Positions 35,470 through 46,195 of a DNA stretch of 64,000 nucleotides are shown piece by piece. The stretch spans positions 124,001 through 188,000 of the forward strand of contig CANSGD010000056.1 in the NCBI GenBank assembly GCA_947645195.1, in the 5' to 3' direction. The notes under the pieces are model-generated. The model made no database searches, was not told the DNA's origin, and saw only the letters and a program-made list of their open reading frames with translations. The position numbers and the translations under genes were made by a program. The DNA comes from Patellifolia procumbens (Eukaryota > Streptophyta > Magnoliopsida > Caryophyllales > Amaranthaceae). Numbering within the stretch: the first letter of the stretch is position 1; the number at the start of each line of letters is the position of its first letter.

Positions 35470-35980
35470 ATGTGAGTGTCGGTGTTACCATCGAAGGAAC
35501 CACCAGCTGAATCACCACCTGAATAACCACCTAGAAAACCCCCAGGAAAACCACTACCGCTAGCACCAAAGTACCCTAAAGAGATAGAGGTTGGAGGTCT
35601 ATCGCCAACATCACCATCTCCATCACCAACATCATCCTCTCAACCATCCTCCTCACCAGCCGACACACTATAGTTAGGGTTCCACGTGTACCATGATGGG
35701 AGCTCTGCACCCTCAGCAATGTGATGACGCGCACAGTAGTCATCATACACAGGGTACATAACCAAGTGTACATCGTGTTTCAGACGGTTAAACCGTGGAA
35801 CCATGTCAGCAATAGTATCAACACGCTGGCCAAGTTGTGAAATGGACGAGGTGTTGGTTGTCATCCCCTGATGCAGCTCCTTTAAGGTAGCAGTGTTGGC
35901 AGTCATGCCAACCTGCAAGCTCTGCAACATCCCCATCATACCTGCATAATCAAAATCATTGGGCAGGGGAGGGGGAGGAG
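35470..35980 (-). pseudogene. E2 env-position ORF, 3' piece
   Basis: On the - strand it runs from a Pro-rich segment (35941-35980) through MMGMLQSLQVGMTANTATL, a likely coiled coil, to VMYPVYDDY, then a Gly-rich tail to about 35470. This parallels 5690-6272 in E1 (YPLYDDY and the Gly/Met tail). The insertion of the solo LTR at 35981 cuts it within the Pro-rich part. Confidence 0.7.
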
Positions 35981-38134
35981 TGTAACACCCCGAATTTTCG
36001 TGAAAATTTCGCGCGTTTATTATTACTACGTTAGACGGTAAATTATGTTTTGTATATTTATTTTCCGTTAAAAACTTATATTATATGTCTACATTTTATT
36101 TTGAAAATATTTATATATTTTATTTGTGAATTTAAGTGTGGCATTGTGAAGTATTCGAACAATGCTTGTATTTTGCGTTAATTTCTTTAACGGGCAATGT
36201 AGCGCTCGTTTATGTGCGAATCATATAATGTGATATCTTGGTAAATATGTATATATACTACGTTGGTAATTATAATTTTTATTTATAAAAATTTTTATTT
36301 ATAATATTTATTTTAAGCGTTGTACTTCATTTAGAAAACGTGCATTGTACTAGTGGTTGCGCACATTTTTGCTATTGAGCTTAGGAGTCCGAAAATCTGA
36401 GTTGCTTAGCTTACGAAGAGTCTTTGGACAGCCATAGTATTCCCTTTGTAACGTTAATTGAGTTTATGAGCTAGCCCCTTCACTCACCCTCATTAAGCTT
36501 CCTATTGATGGCCATAAAAACCACCATTAAAACATCACTTAATCACCCATTTCACACTCCTCTTTTGCTGTCCAATAAATCAGCATTTGAACCCCCCTTT
36601 GCATCTCTCATTTCACACGCCCCACTCCAAAAGAAAAGAGAAATAGTTCTTTGTCTTCCTTCACCTTTTTTCCCACACAAATTCAGTTTTTCATAGTGAT
36701 TTCAAGCTATTTTCGCGCCGTTTTCAAGCTTTGTTGAAGTTTCTTTGCCGTGTGATCGTAGGAGACGAAGGTGGTGACTTTGCTCAAGGTGTTTAGACTA
36801 CGGTTGAAGCGTTCCACTATTTCCCACGCGAAGATCAAGGTAACTAGCGTTTTTCTAGTTCGATAGGAATAGATTTTTGAACTTAGGTTGTTAGAATCGC
36901 GTTAGAGGAACTTAGAACCATGCTAGATGGAACTTAGGTGATTGTATGCTTGTAGTTTAGCGTAGTATCATGTTTAGGATGTTGTTTTTATGGTACTTTC
37001 TACGTATGGAGCATGTTGTTGTGTTTCCATGGTTGGTTTGAGTTTTGATGTCGTTGAGTTGTTGAATTTTGGTGGTTATGTTGATTGTTGTGGTTTGATT
37101 TAACCTTTGGAGTTGAGTTTGGGATGTTATTGATGTATAGTATCATGCTAGGATGTGCCTTGCGTGTTTAGTTGTGGTTTGGAATCAAGTTGTGCACCAA
37201 AGGGGACGAGGCAAGAGCCAACGAGAGCTGCCGCAAGCCACGAGCAGTGACTGCTCGCGACAGCCAGGTCGCCCCTCGCGACCGTCGTCGCTGGTCGCGA
37301 CCTGCTGCTGCCGTGCTTGTGTACGTTTTTGTGTTGATTCCCTTTTTGGTTTACAGCATGTTCTTTAGTATGGTATTGGCCTTATGTGAGTATATTGAGC
37401 ATGTTAAGTTATGTTGGTGTTATTTTGTTTAAGGAACATACCCTAGTTAGTTGGGTAGTTTTGCTAGTTGACGGTTTGTTGTTGTTGTGGGCCTATGTTT
37501 GAGTTTTCGACGTCGAAATGCTTAGGGGAGGATAATACTGTCCTTAGGATCTCTTTGCCAAGAGTTATGTACAGGGAATATTGTGATACGGTCATAATTG
37601 AATTCGTACCCAAACTTAGATAATGTTTTTGTGTTGTACGCCCCAACACGTTTGTTATGTTGCTTTATGGATTTAGTTATACATGTATACCTTGACGTGT
37701 ATACGTATGTTAGTTATATGGGTTGATTTGTATACCTTGGCGTGTATACGTATGTTGAGTATTTGAGTACCTTTGTATGCCTTGACGAGTATACGTTGCT
37801 TTGTTTTTTTTTTCTGAGGGCGTGATATCACGTATTTATATAGTCTTTTCTCCCTTATTTACAAGCTAATTTGTGCGTCATTGGAGCTCTTGGGAGCTAT
37901 TTTATGCTAACTATCGTATATAGTTGTGGTTTTGTGTTTTAGTGTTGGATTGCAGGTTTTAGGGAGTTTTCTCCCTATTCCCGAATCATTTGGAAGCAAC
38001 CACGGCTTTACGAGATGTTACAAGGCACGTAGGATGGCTCGCGAGCTTTATGGATAGTTTAGGAGGTCCCAAGACCCCTAAACGTGAAGATTAGAGAGCA
38101 AAGGAGTCGAAAGGAGTTTTCCGTGTATTGATCG

Positions 38135-38495
38135 GGCAGAAATAGCCCGATCGGGCGAAGTATTTATGATCGGGTATAAAAGTTGCGGACCCGATCGGGC
38201 GATGATTGCCCGATCTCATCGGGCGAGGAAGCATGTCCCCAGACCCGATCGGGTGACCACCGCCCGACCCGATCGGGTGGAGTGCTGCTTGGTCTCATTC
38301 TGCTGCTGCTTTCGAGAGGAACTTGCTGACACATTTCGTCGCCAGACCCGATCGGGTGACTACCACCCGACCCGATCGGGTGGGCCGTTTTCTCGCTTTA
38401 TTGCTGCACTGCTGCTGCCAGAGCCCAGAAGTAAAGTTGGGCGAATTTGTATGTGGACCCGATCGGGTACTGTGCTCGGGCCCGATCGGGTCTGG
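38135..38495 (+). promoter_or_regulatory. Palindrome cluster in TR-GAG1 U3
   Basis: Eight CCCGATCGGG copies plus one 3-base-spaced form (CCCGATCTCATCGGG at about 38210), packed in 360 bases that end about 60 bases before the TATA box. This is the place expected for transcription-factor sites in U3. The 44.0 kb LTR has the same set. Confidence 0.7.
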
Positions 38496-38551
38496 TGCTT
38501 TATCGCGCTTTTTCACTTTTTGTTCCCGTTTTTAGTGAACTTGAGGGGTAT

Positions 38552-38558
38552 TATAAAT
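38552..38558 (+). promoter_or_regulatory. TR-GAG1 5' LTR TATA box
   Basis: TATAAAT, followed after about 30 bases by a pyrimidine-rich likely start region. The same box lies at 44390-44396 in the other LTR. Confidence 0.6.
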
Positions 38559-39439
38559 ACCTTTTCCTCAACATCTTTTATTCATCTTTTTTTTCTCTAG
38601 TTTTATTTTCCATAGTTCTTAGCTTAGCTTTAATTTAGTTTAAACACTTTAGATTAGATTAAAGGTGATTGAACCTCGGATTCGATTTCAATAAAAGTTC
38701 TTGCTTTCTGTCAATTGGTATTCTTCTCTACTCTTAGTCTCTTTTATTATTCTTGATTGCTTAGTTTAATTATTTATTCGTTCATGATGCAATTATTAGG
38801 GTTTCATATTAGATTGTTTATTGTTGATTCAATTATGAGTGAGTAGTTTAATTTCTTGGGATTTAGAGAGGGAAGCCATGTTTATACCATGATTGTTTGA
38901 ATTATTATTAGTTTCTAGGGTTTGATGAGATAGGTTGTGGTGTGATTTGTTCTTATTGAGTAATTAACGTTATTGGACAGTTTCTTTGATTACTTGAGGT
39001 TAATAATCGTTTGCACAGATCCGTCTTACTTTTAGAGGCCTAGTACACACCAGTAATTCTGATTATGTTTGTGAACATGCTGCATATGTTGAATTATGGA
39101 CGTTGAGACTTAACCATAGCTTGACACTGTTCTAATCTATCGATTCTCGACCTAGGTTCTGATAGTTGTTGATCCTTTGATTGGTATAAGCATGGTGGAC
39201 CGAACTAATTCCCTAGACCTTTATTTCATAGAGTAAAATTCCATTTTATATTGTTTTCTAGTAGTTAATTATTAGTTCAGCTGTTTCTATCTGATCTTGT
39301 CTGAAGTAGCTTTTTAGCTGAATATTAACTTAGAACTCCGTCTCTCTGTGGATTCGACCCTACTTCCCTTTACTACCATTGTTAGAGGATTGTAGGAATT
39401 ATCTTTGAATAGGTGATACGACTAAAACCTATCAAATTT

Positions 39440-39457
39440 TGGCGCCGTTGCCGGGGA
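39440..39457 (+). other. TR-GAG1 primer-binding site, tRNA-Asp
   Basis: TGGCGCCGTTGCCGGGGA is complementary to the 3' end of plant tRNA-Asp and starts 5 bases after the LTR. The NA3 element has the same site. Confidence 0.9.
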
Positions 39458-39571
39458 GACGGCTAGTTCTCTAAGTTTTTATTTAATTATTTGGTCTACT
39501 TCTCTGTACCTCATTGGAACTTCATTGATTCAATCGAGGTACGTTTTACTGCTGCTTTTTGTTTCTTTTGT

Positions 39572-40807
39572 ATGCCCAGGTCCCAAAGAAACGGTTCCCC
39601 AATTCCAGCGGACCCCGATCTTACTAGGACAATCAGGCGGATCCGAAAGATAAAGCAGAAAGAAAAGCAGTCTGTTCAGCTGAACACCTCTGGAACAGAC
39701 ACCTCGAATTCAGTTATGTCAAAATCACTGAAGTCATATGGGGTGCCCAACCCGGATGGTCTCTCCACTGGACCTACTATGCCCACCATTGCCGCAGCAA
39801 ATTTCGAAATCAAGCCTGGACTCATCAGCATGGTCCAGCAAAATCAGTTTGGTGGGCATCCTACTGAAGATCCGGCAAATCATCTGCAACGGTTTCAACA
39901 ACTTTGTCGAACCGTTAAACATGCCGGCGTCACTCCAGATCAACTCAAAGTCATGTTGTTCGAGTTTTCACTGAGAGATAGAGCCCAAAAATGGTTGAAC
40001 GATGTGAAAGAAACCGAGTGGAGTGAGATTTCTGCTGCATTTCTGAGAGAGTATTACCCACCTACTAAAACAGCAGAAATCAGAAATAAACTAGCCACGT
40101 TTTTCCAAGAGCCTGATGAAACATTAAGGGAGGCGTGGGCTAGGTTTAGAGATTTACAGAGAGAGTGTCCACACCATAATATGGACAAATGGTTCTTGAC
40201 GCAGACATTCTACAATGGTCTGCAGCCTCAGACGAAGTGTATTGTTGATTCGTCTGCAGGAGGAGTGTTTCTAGACAAGGCAGTTGATGAGGGTTATGAA
40301 TTCATATCAAATCTTGCAGCCAATGACCATACATCATCTAGGAGTTTGACTAAGAAGGTACTTGAAGTTGACGCTATTTCATTGCTTACATCTCAGATGG
40401 CGCAACTAACTCAGCAGCTAATGAAGTCTTCTAGTCCGACACCTCCACCCATGAGCATCAATGCTATGTCTGCAGTAGCACCCATTACCTCATCTTACTG
40501 CGAGATATGTGGTGTTCAGGGTCACTTTGGGCATGACTGTCAGTTCAGTCAGTTTCAGATGGAGCAGGCCAATGCCTTCCAACAAAGACCACAAACCCTC
40601 CCCCTTCACATAACTACCAAAACCCACAAAACCATCAACCTCCACCTCCACAAAACTACCCTAAACCTTCATACCATCAAACCCCACAAAATTTCCAAAG
40701 ACCACCACCACAAAACTTCCATCATCCCAATAACTTCCAAACTCCACAAAATTTCCACACCCCACCTCCACAAAACAACCCACAAGAGCCTAGCAATTCT
40801 GAACTGA
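39572..40807 (+). CDS. gag: TR-GAG1 Gag, ending in a frameshift
   Basis: The first ATG with a typical Athila Gag start (MPRSQRNG) is 39572; the frame is open upstream only from a TTG. Gag makes the virus-like particle that packages the RNA. The central region around WLNDVKETEWSEISAAFLRE and EAWARFRDLQRECP is the retrotransposon Gag domain. CEICGVQGHFGHDC is a CCHC zinc knuckle. Near 40598 one C is missing relative to TR-GAG2, which turns the Pro/Gln-rich linker into a His/Lys/Thr-rich false tail ending at TGA 40805-40807. The knuckle is intact. Full-length Gag-protease would need a frameshift. Confidence 0.85.
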   Translation: MPRSQRNGSPIPADPDLTRTIRRIRKIKQKEKQSVQLNTSGTDTSNSVMSKSLKSYGVPNPDGLSTGPTMPTIAAANFEIKPGLISMVQQNQFGGHPTEDPANHLQRFQQLCRTVKHAGVTPDQLKVMLFEFSLRDRAQKWLNDVKETEWSEISAAFLREYYPPTKTAEIRNKLATFFQEPDETLREAWARFRDLQRECPHHNMDKWFLTQTFYNGLQPQTKCIVDSSAGGVFLDKAVDEGYEFISNLAANDHTSSRSLTKKVLEVDAISLLTSQMAQLTQQLMKSSSPTPPPMSINAMSAVAPITSSYCEICGVQGHFGHDCQFSQFQMEQANAFQQRPQTLPLHITTKTHKTINLHLHKTTLNLHTIKPHKISKDHHHKTSIIPITSKLHKISTPHLHKTTHKSLAILN

Positions 40808-41982
40808 TGAAACTGATATTGTCTATGCAAAAGGCAAATGAGGAAACAAGGAGGGCTCAAGAGAAGCACATCCAACTTCTCGAGGCTCAAGTTGCTCAGT
40901 TGGCAGAATCTAATGCACAGAGGCAGCAGGGACAATTGCCAGGGCAACCAGTTCAGAGAGAACATGTGAATGCCATCACTCTTCGTAGTGGCATTGCATA
41001 TGATGCCCCTCCAGTGCCCATTGATGAGGTTACCCCGACTGCAGGGAAGAAGAGGGTGGTAGAGGAAGGAAAAAGAAAGAATTCGACGTCTGAAGTCGAT
41101 TTGTCTGCAGAAGCTGAACAGACAGGGAAGAAAAAGGAGAAGGTTTCTGAAACGCCTTTTACACCAAGGCTACCTTTTCCTCACAGGATGCAACAGTCCA
41201 AGGTCGATCAGCAGTTTGGTAAGTTCTTGTCCATGGTCAAGAACCTTGAGGTAACGATTCCATTCACAGACTTAATTACCCAAGTGCCTGTTTATGCCAA
41301 ATTTCTGAAAGACATGATTACTAAGAAAAGAGACTTTGGTGGGGTAGAACGTGTCGCTCTTACTGAAGAGTGTAGTGCTTTTATTCAAAATAAAACCCCA
41401 CCAAAGTTAAAAGATCCTGGTAGTTTTTCTATACCCTGCCATCTTGGACCTATTTTTATTGATAAGGTTTTGTGTGATTTAGGTGCTTCTGTTTCTGTTA
41501 TGCCATTGTCTGTTTATAAGAAACTGAACATGGGAGCCCTTAAATGCACACAAATCACTTTACAGATGGCGGATCGTTCTATAAAATACCCTCTAGGTGT
41601 TTTAGAGGATGTTCCTGTTAGGGTAGGGAAATTCTATATTCCTGTTGATTTTGTGGTGTTAGATATGGATGAGGATGCCCAGATTCCTATTATCTTGGGT
41701 AGGCCATTTTTGTGTACTGCTGGTGCTGTCATTGATGTCAAGTCTGGGTCTTTAACTCTGAGTGTTGGTGATGATAAAGTGATTTTTAAACTAACCAATG
41801 CTGTTAAGGCTCCTATGCTTGAACAATCTTTTTGCAGGGATAAGGTTTTAGATGAAGTAGGGGTGGAGAAGGTTCAAATTCCACCTAAGGTTGCCTCACC
41901 GTCTGGAGGCATTGTCAAGAACATTTGGAGGAGAAAGATGTTTGATGAGGGTGGCACTCATTGCCAAGCCCCTCCTATTTGA
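40807..41982 (+). CDS. TR-GAG1 C-terminal Gag linker and protease
   Basis: The ATG at 40807 overlaps the gag stop in TGATG; the frame is the original Gag-protease frame after the one-base loss. A coiled-coil-like start (ETRRAQEKHIQLLEAQVAQL) leads to a Glu/Lys-rich linker and the retropepsin with DLGASVSVMP and ILGRPFL. It ends QAPPI. The E1 version runs ~60 residues further towards RT; here the coding part stops and the conserved post-coding block begins 15 bases later. Whether the two ORFs are translated separately or by frameshift cannot be told. Confidence 0.85.
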   Translation: MKLILSMQKANEETRRAQEKHIQLLEAQVAQLAESNAQRQQGQLPGQPVQREHVNAITLRSGIAYDAPPVPIDEVTPTAGKKRVVEEGKRKNSTSEVDLSAEAEQTGKKKEKVSETPFTPRLPFPHRMQQSKVDQQFGKFLSMVKNLEVTIPFTDLITQVPVYAKFLKDMITKKRDFGGVERVALTEECSAFIQNKTPPKLKDPGSFSIPCHLGPIFIDKVLCDLGASVSVMPLSVYKKLNMGALKCTQITLQMADRSIKYPLGVLEDVPVRVGKFYIPVDFVVLDMDEDAQIPIILGRPFLCTAGAVIDVKSGSLTLSVGDDKVIFKLTNAVKAPMLEQSFCRDKVLDEVGVEKVQIPPKVASPSGGIVKNIWRRKMFDEGGTHCQAPPI

Positions 41983-41995
41983 GAGAGGGAGGATT

Positions 41996-42048
41996 ATGGT
42001 CGTGCGGGACCTTTATAAACCAGCGCTGTGCGAGAGGCAACTCGTATT
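41996..42048 (+). other. Conserved post-coding block (TR-GAG1)
   Basis: TATGGTCGTGCGGGACC to ACTCGTATT, matching E1 3670-3722 closely although pol is missing in front of it. It marks the right end of the pol deletion. Confidence 0.75.
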
Positions 42049-43650
42049 TTCTTTTCTTTCCCTTTTTCTTTTCTTTTTATTTTTCTTCCTTTTGTGAGCG
42101 AGAGTGAGGGTACTAACATTGTTTTTTCTCTTAGCATAGTCCTTATCACCTTTTGGCATTGAGGACACTGCCAAGTTTAGCTTGGGGGAGGAGTTCTGTT
42201 TGTATTCCCTATCTCTTTTACTGCTTTATAGAATAGTTTTACTGCTTTCGGAAAATACTGAAAAAAATGAAAAAAATATGGTTCCCATGACTGGTTTAGT
42301 TGCCTCCCTGTGCCCCTTGTCGTGCTCTATTTGAAATTGATTTGACTTTGTTTTCTGGATAGCTGGGCATTTGTGATCTTGAGGCTATGATTTGATGTTT
42401 GATTGCTATGATTTCGAGCATTTTTGGATTATATTAGACCACTTTGTGCTGCATACTTGAATTGGTTAGACTGTGAGGCCTCTTTGTAGCCTATTGGATT
42501 CATATTATTATCCAGTCTATTCTTGTGTGTTAGTTCCTCTTTAGTGGATTGATCTTGACTTTGACTTCGTACTTGTCTGATTTTAGATGACTTGTAGCAT
42601 GTGCTGTGATAGAGGCGTTCTTTTGTCTTATTCTTGAGCTTCAGAGTGAGTTTTTGATATACTTTTATCCTCCTTAGCCCCGCTGAGCCTAATGACTTGT
42701 TTCGTATTACTTAAACCCCTATTATGAGCCAAAAGCCTTCACTTGATATTATTCCAAGCCTAGCTTGGGGGAGCTTTTGTATGGGTTGAGTTTGAGATTG
42801 GTTTGTTGGTTTAGTTTGGTCTTTGAGGAATTTAAAAGTGTATTTGCTGTGGTTGAGAGTGAGAAAGAGAAAAGAAAGAAAGCAAGTTTAGAGTTGCGTG
42901 AATGAAATTCAGAAAAAAAAAAAAATGAAATGAAAATTCAAAAGAATTCTAGTTCTTTCATTCACGTACGTTCATAAAAGAATATTCGCTCCATTGCTAG
43001 AAAATTGGGTTTGTTATGAGCTTTTCATTGATTTATGAGAGTTGGGTTACTTTACATGGTTTTATGGTGATTGTTGGGAGTTGTGTAGGCCATCCTAGGC
43101 CTTGTTTGAATGATTTATGCTCCCCCTTTCTTGGTTTTTCCACCACATTACCCAAAAGTATCCCCTACCTCTCGCCTAAGCCCCATTACAACCCTATAAA
43201 GTCCTCTTGAGCTTATGTCTGCATTGTTCATTTGATTGATCTCGAGTTAGTTTGTCAAAGTTAAAGAGTATTTCTGCTAATTGAGTCGACTTGACTAGGA
43301 TGAGCGTCATTGAACCTTCTTAAACACATGAGAGTGTGAGTGGGAAGGGTACCTATGGTCGGGTTGGTGAGTGTTCGGGCACATTCTTTGCCTGCCACAA
43401 AATTGAGAGGAGTGACACCCTTGTGAGTGCCTTTTCAGGACTTGTATGCTTTGTAGGTGCTTGAGTTTGATAAATTGCTTGAATGATTGGTGGTTGGATG
43501 GATTTGATTAGCCAAACTTGAATTATGCCTGCTTGAACGATTCTTAGTCTTGAAAATGTTTTGAGCTTTGATTTGTTTTTATCTTTGGGGTGAGGTAATC
43601 TATTCCATGTTCATGTGCTGTTTGCTTGAGGACAAGCAAAGGTTTAGCTT
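42049..43650 (+). other. TR-GAG1 3' noncoding region
   Basis: No gene. AGCTTGGGGGAG occurs at about 42179 and 42766 and again at the true PPT. In each of the first two, CCAAG a few bases upstream can pair with CTTGG, giving a small stem just before the purine run. Confidence 0.7.
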
Positions 43651-43657
43651 GGGGGAG
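43651..43657 (+). promoter_or_regulatory. TR-GAG1 polypurine tract
   Basis: GGGGGAG, 2 bases before the 3' LTR. Confidence 0.85.
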
Positions 43658-43659
43658 TT

Positions 43660-45271
43660 TGATATCACGTATTTATATAGTCTTTTCTCCCTTATTTACA
43701 AGCTAATTTGTGCGTCATTGGAGCTCTTGGGAGCTATTTTATGCTAACTATCGTATATAGTTGTGGTTTTGTGTTTTAGTGTTGGATTGCAGGTTTTAGG
43801 GAGTTTTCTCCCTATTCCCGAATCATTTGGAAGCAACCACGGCTTTACGAGATGTTACAAGGCACGTAGGATGGCTCGCGAGCTTTATGGATAGTTTAGG
43901 AGGTCCCAAGACCCCTAAACGTGAAGATTAGAGAGCAAAGGAGTCGAAAGGAGTTTTCCGTGTATTGATCGGGCAGAAATAGCCCGATCGGGCGAAGTAT
44001 TTATGATCGGGTATAAAAGTTGCGGACCCGATCGGGCGATGATTGCCCGATCTCATCGGGCGAGGAAGCATGTCCCCAGACCCGATCGGGTGACCACCGC
44101 CCGACCCGATCGGGTGGAGTGCTGCTTGGTCTCATTCTGCTGCTGCTTTCGAGAGGAACTTGCTGACACATTTCGTCGCCAGACCCGATCGGGTGACTAC
44201 CACCCGACCCGATCGGGTGGGCCGTTTTCTCGCTTTATTGCTGCACTGCTGCTGCCAGAGCCCAGAAGTAAAGTTGGGCGAATTTGTATGTGGACCCGAT
44301 CGGGTACTGTGCTCGGGCCCGATCGGGTCTGGTGCTTTATCGCGCTTTTTCACTTTTTTGTTCCCGTTTTTAGTGAACTTGAGGGGTATTATAAATACCT
44401 TTTCCTCAACATCTTTTATTCATCTTTTTTTCTCTAGTTTTATTTTCCATAGTTCTTAGCTTAGCTTTAATTTAGTTTAAACACTTTAGATTAGATTAAA
44501 GGTGATTGAACCTCGGATTCGATTTCAATAAAAGTTCTTGCTTTCTGTCAATTGGTATTCTTCTCTACTCTTAGTCTCTTTTATTATTCTTGATTGCTTA
44601 GTTTAATTATTTATTCGTTCATGATGCAATTATTAGGGTTTCATATTAGATTGTTTATTGTTGATTCAATTATGAGTGAGTAGTTTAATTTCTTGGGATT
44701 TAGAGAGGGAAGCCATGTTTATACCATGATTGTTTGAATTATTATTAGTTTCTAGGGTTTGATGAGATAGGTTGTGGTGTGATTTGTTCTTATTGAGTAA
44801 TTAACGTTATTGGACAGTTTCTTTGATTACTTGAGGTTAATAATCGTTTGCACAGATCCGTCTTACTTTTAGAGGCCTAGTACACACCAGTAATTCTGAT
44901 TATGTTTGTGAACATGCTGCATATGTTGAATTATGGACGTTGAGACTTAACCATAGCTTGACACTGTTCTAATCTATCGATTCTCGACCTAGGTTCTGAT
45001 AGTTGTTGATCCTTTGATTGGTATAAGCATGGTGGACCGAACTAATTCCCTAGACCTTTATTTCATAGAGTAAAATTCCATTTTATATTGTTTTCTAGTA
45101 GTTAATTATTAGTTCAGCTGTTTCTATCTGATCTTGTCTGAAGTAGCTTTTTAGCTGAATATTAACTTAGAACTCCGTCTCTCTGTGGATTCGACCCTAC
45201 TTCCCTTTACTACCATTGTTAGAGGATTGTAGGAATTATCTTTGAATAGGTGATACGACTAAAACCTATCA
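43660..45271 (+). repeat. TR-GAG1 3' LTR
   Basis: Same length (1612 bp) and almost same sequence as the 5' LTR, including all eight palindromes and the TATA box. The near identity shows a very recent insertion. Confidence 0.92.
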
Positions 45272-45510
45272 GGGCGGTATGGTCCTCGGAATTTGTTTGT
45301 ATCCTGAGGGCGGTAAGGTCCTAGGATTTGGTTACTTAATCATGGGCGGTATGGTCCATTGGTTCACTCACGAGCGGTATGGTTCGTTGAGTATGCCATT
45401 CGGCAGGGCGGTATGGTCCTCGAATATGCAAAGTAGGCCTTGGGCGGTATGGTCCAATGAGTCTACTCACAAGCGGTATGGTCTGTTGTCTTTGAATTGG
45501 TGTGGATTTG
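45272..45510 (+). repeat. GGGCGGTATGGTCC repeats in the solo LTR
   Basis: About seven copies of (G)GGCGGTATGGTCC or AGCGGTATGG, irregularly spaced at 25-60 bases. TR-GAG1 inserted at the first copy, so that copy's GGGCG became its target duplication. Confidence 0.75.
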
Positions 45511-46195
45511 ATTGTGTGTGTGATGATTTGTTTTGAGTACTTAGTTGTCTCTTTACGCATGTTTTGTTGTTAATGTTTTGTTGTAGCATGTTTTACATGT
45601 TTTGGTTACGTTACCTGTGATGTATGTTTTTGGCGTGTTTCTAATTTCTTTAAGTTTATTATTTATTCCTGTTTGTACTGGGAGAACTGTTAGTTACTCC
45701 CCACTGATTGTGGAAGTTGTTGTTATTTTGCAGATGACGATATTGTTTAGGGTTATTACGGTTTGGACCGGGAAAGTGCGTTTTGGTTTTGTGAGCAAGA
45801 AGGTGGTGCTTGTCATAGTAGATGAGCACTAAGAGTCGGGAATTAGGACTAGCTTCTTAGTAGGCCTTAAGTAGTTTTCCGTTAATGTTTTATCCTATGT
45901 TTTGGACCTCGGATTTCTAGTTGTCTTTGGGATTTTGGATTATTTGCTTTAAGTTCTTTGGATTATCTTTTTAAGTATTTTGGAACTTTGGTTGGAATGA
46001 GGGTATGGGACCTCATTTCCTTTTATATATGATCTTTGGAAGTTAACGATTTGGAGGTTTTATGCTTATTTTTTTTATAGTTTAATTCTACTCCTTAGAG
46101 TAGCATCTCCGTCTTAGTGGTATTTCCGCTACCACTAGTGCTTTATTTATTTTATTATTGTCACTTTTGCTCTTCGTTTCGGACAGGATGTTACA

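Larger units (their letters stand above)
37823..39434 (+). repeat. TR-GAG1 5' LTR
   Basis: TGATATCACG to CCTATCA. It holds eight exact CCCGATCGGG palindromes between about 38135 and 38495, followed by the TATA box, then a CT-rich leader. The LTR end with a 5-base gap to the PBS is standard. Confidence 0.92.
37823..45271 (+). mobile_element. TR-GAG1: young gag-protease LTR element without pol
   Basis: Complete insertion of 7449 bp with a perfect GGGCG target duplication (37818-37822, 45272-45276). It has two 1612-bp LTRs that differ, as far as I can read, only by two single-base length changes in T runs. It also has a tRNA-Asp PBS, gag, protease, a 3' noncoding region and a PPT. RT, RNase H and integrase are wholly absent, so it depends on another element for mobilisation. 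Confidence 0.92.
35981..46195 (+). mobile_element. Chromovirus-type solo LTR, split by TR-GAG1
   Basis: Begins TGTAACACCCCGAATTTTCG and ends GGACAGGATGTTACA. The 5-bp AGGAG flanks it on both sides (35976-35980, 46196-46200). No internal coding region belongs to it; once TR-GAG1 (37823-45271 plus one GGGCG) is removed it is about 2.76 kb, so it is a solo LTR left by LTR-LTR recombination. Its halves are 35981-37822 and 45277-46195. Orientation is taken from TGTAACACCCC being the 5' form. The left half has repeats of a GTATACCTTGACGTG-type motif (37685-37795). Confidence 0.8.

Noticed and set aside
38166..38600. Open frames across the LTR palindromes (also 8048-8524, 44003-44437, 51905-52222, 59007-59411)
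   Set aside because: The repeats are open in many frames on both strands and give ARSGG/PDRV-type peptides. They lie in U3, upstream of the TATA box, and are not conserved as proteins.
39491..39571. Upstream extension of TR-GAG1 Gag
   Set aside because: It starts with TTG, 34 bases after the PBS; the ATG at 39572 has the typical Gag start.
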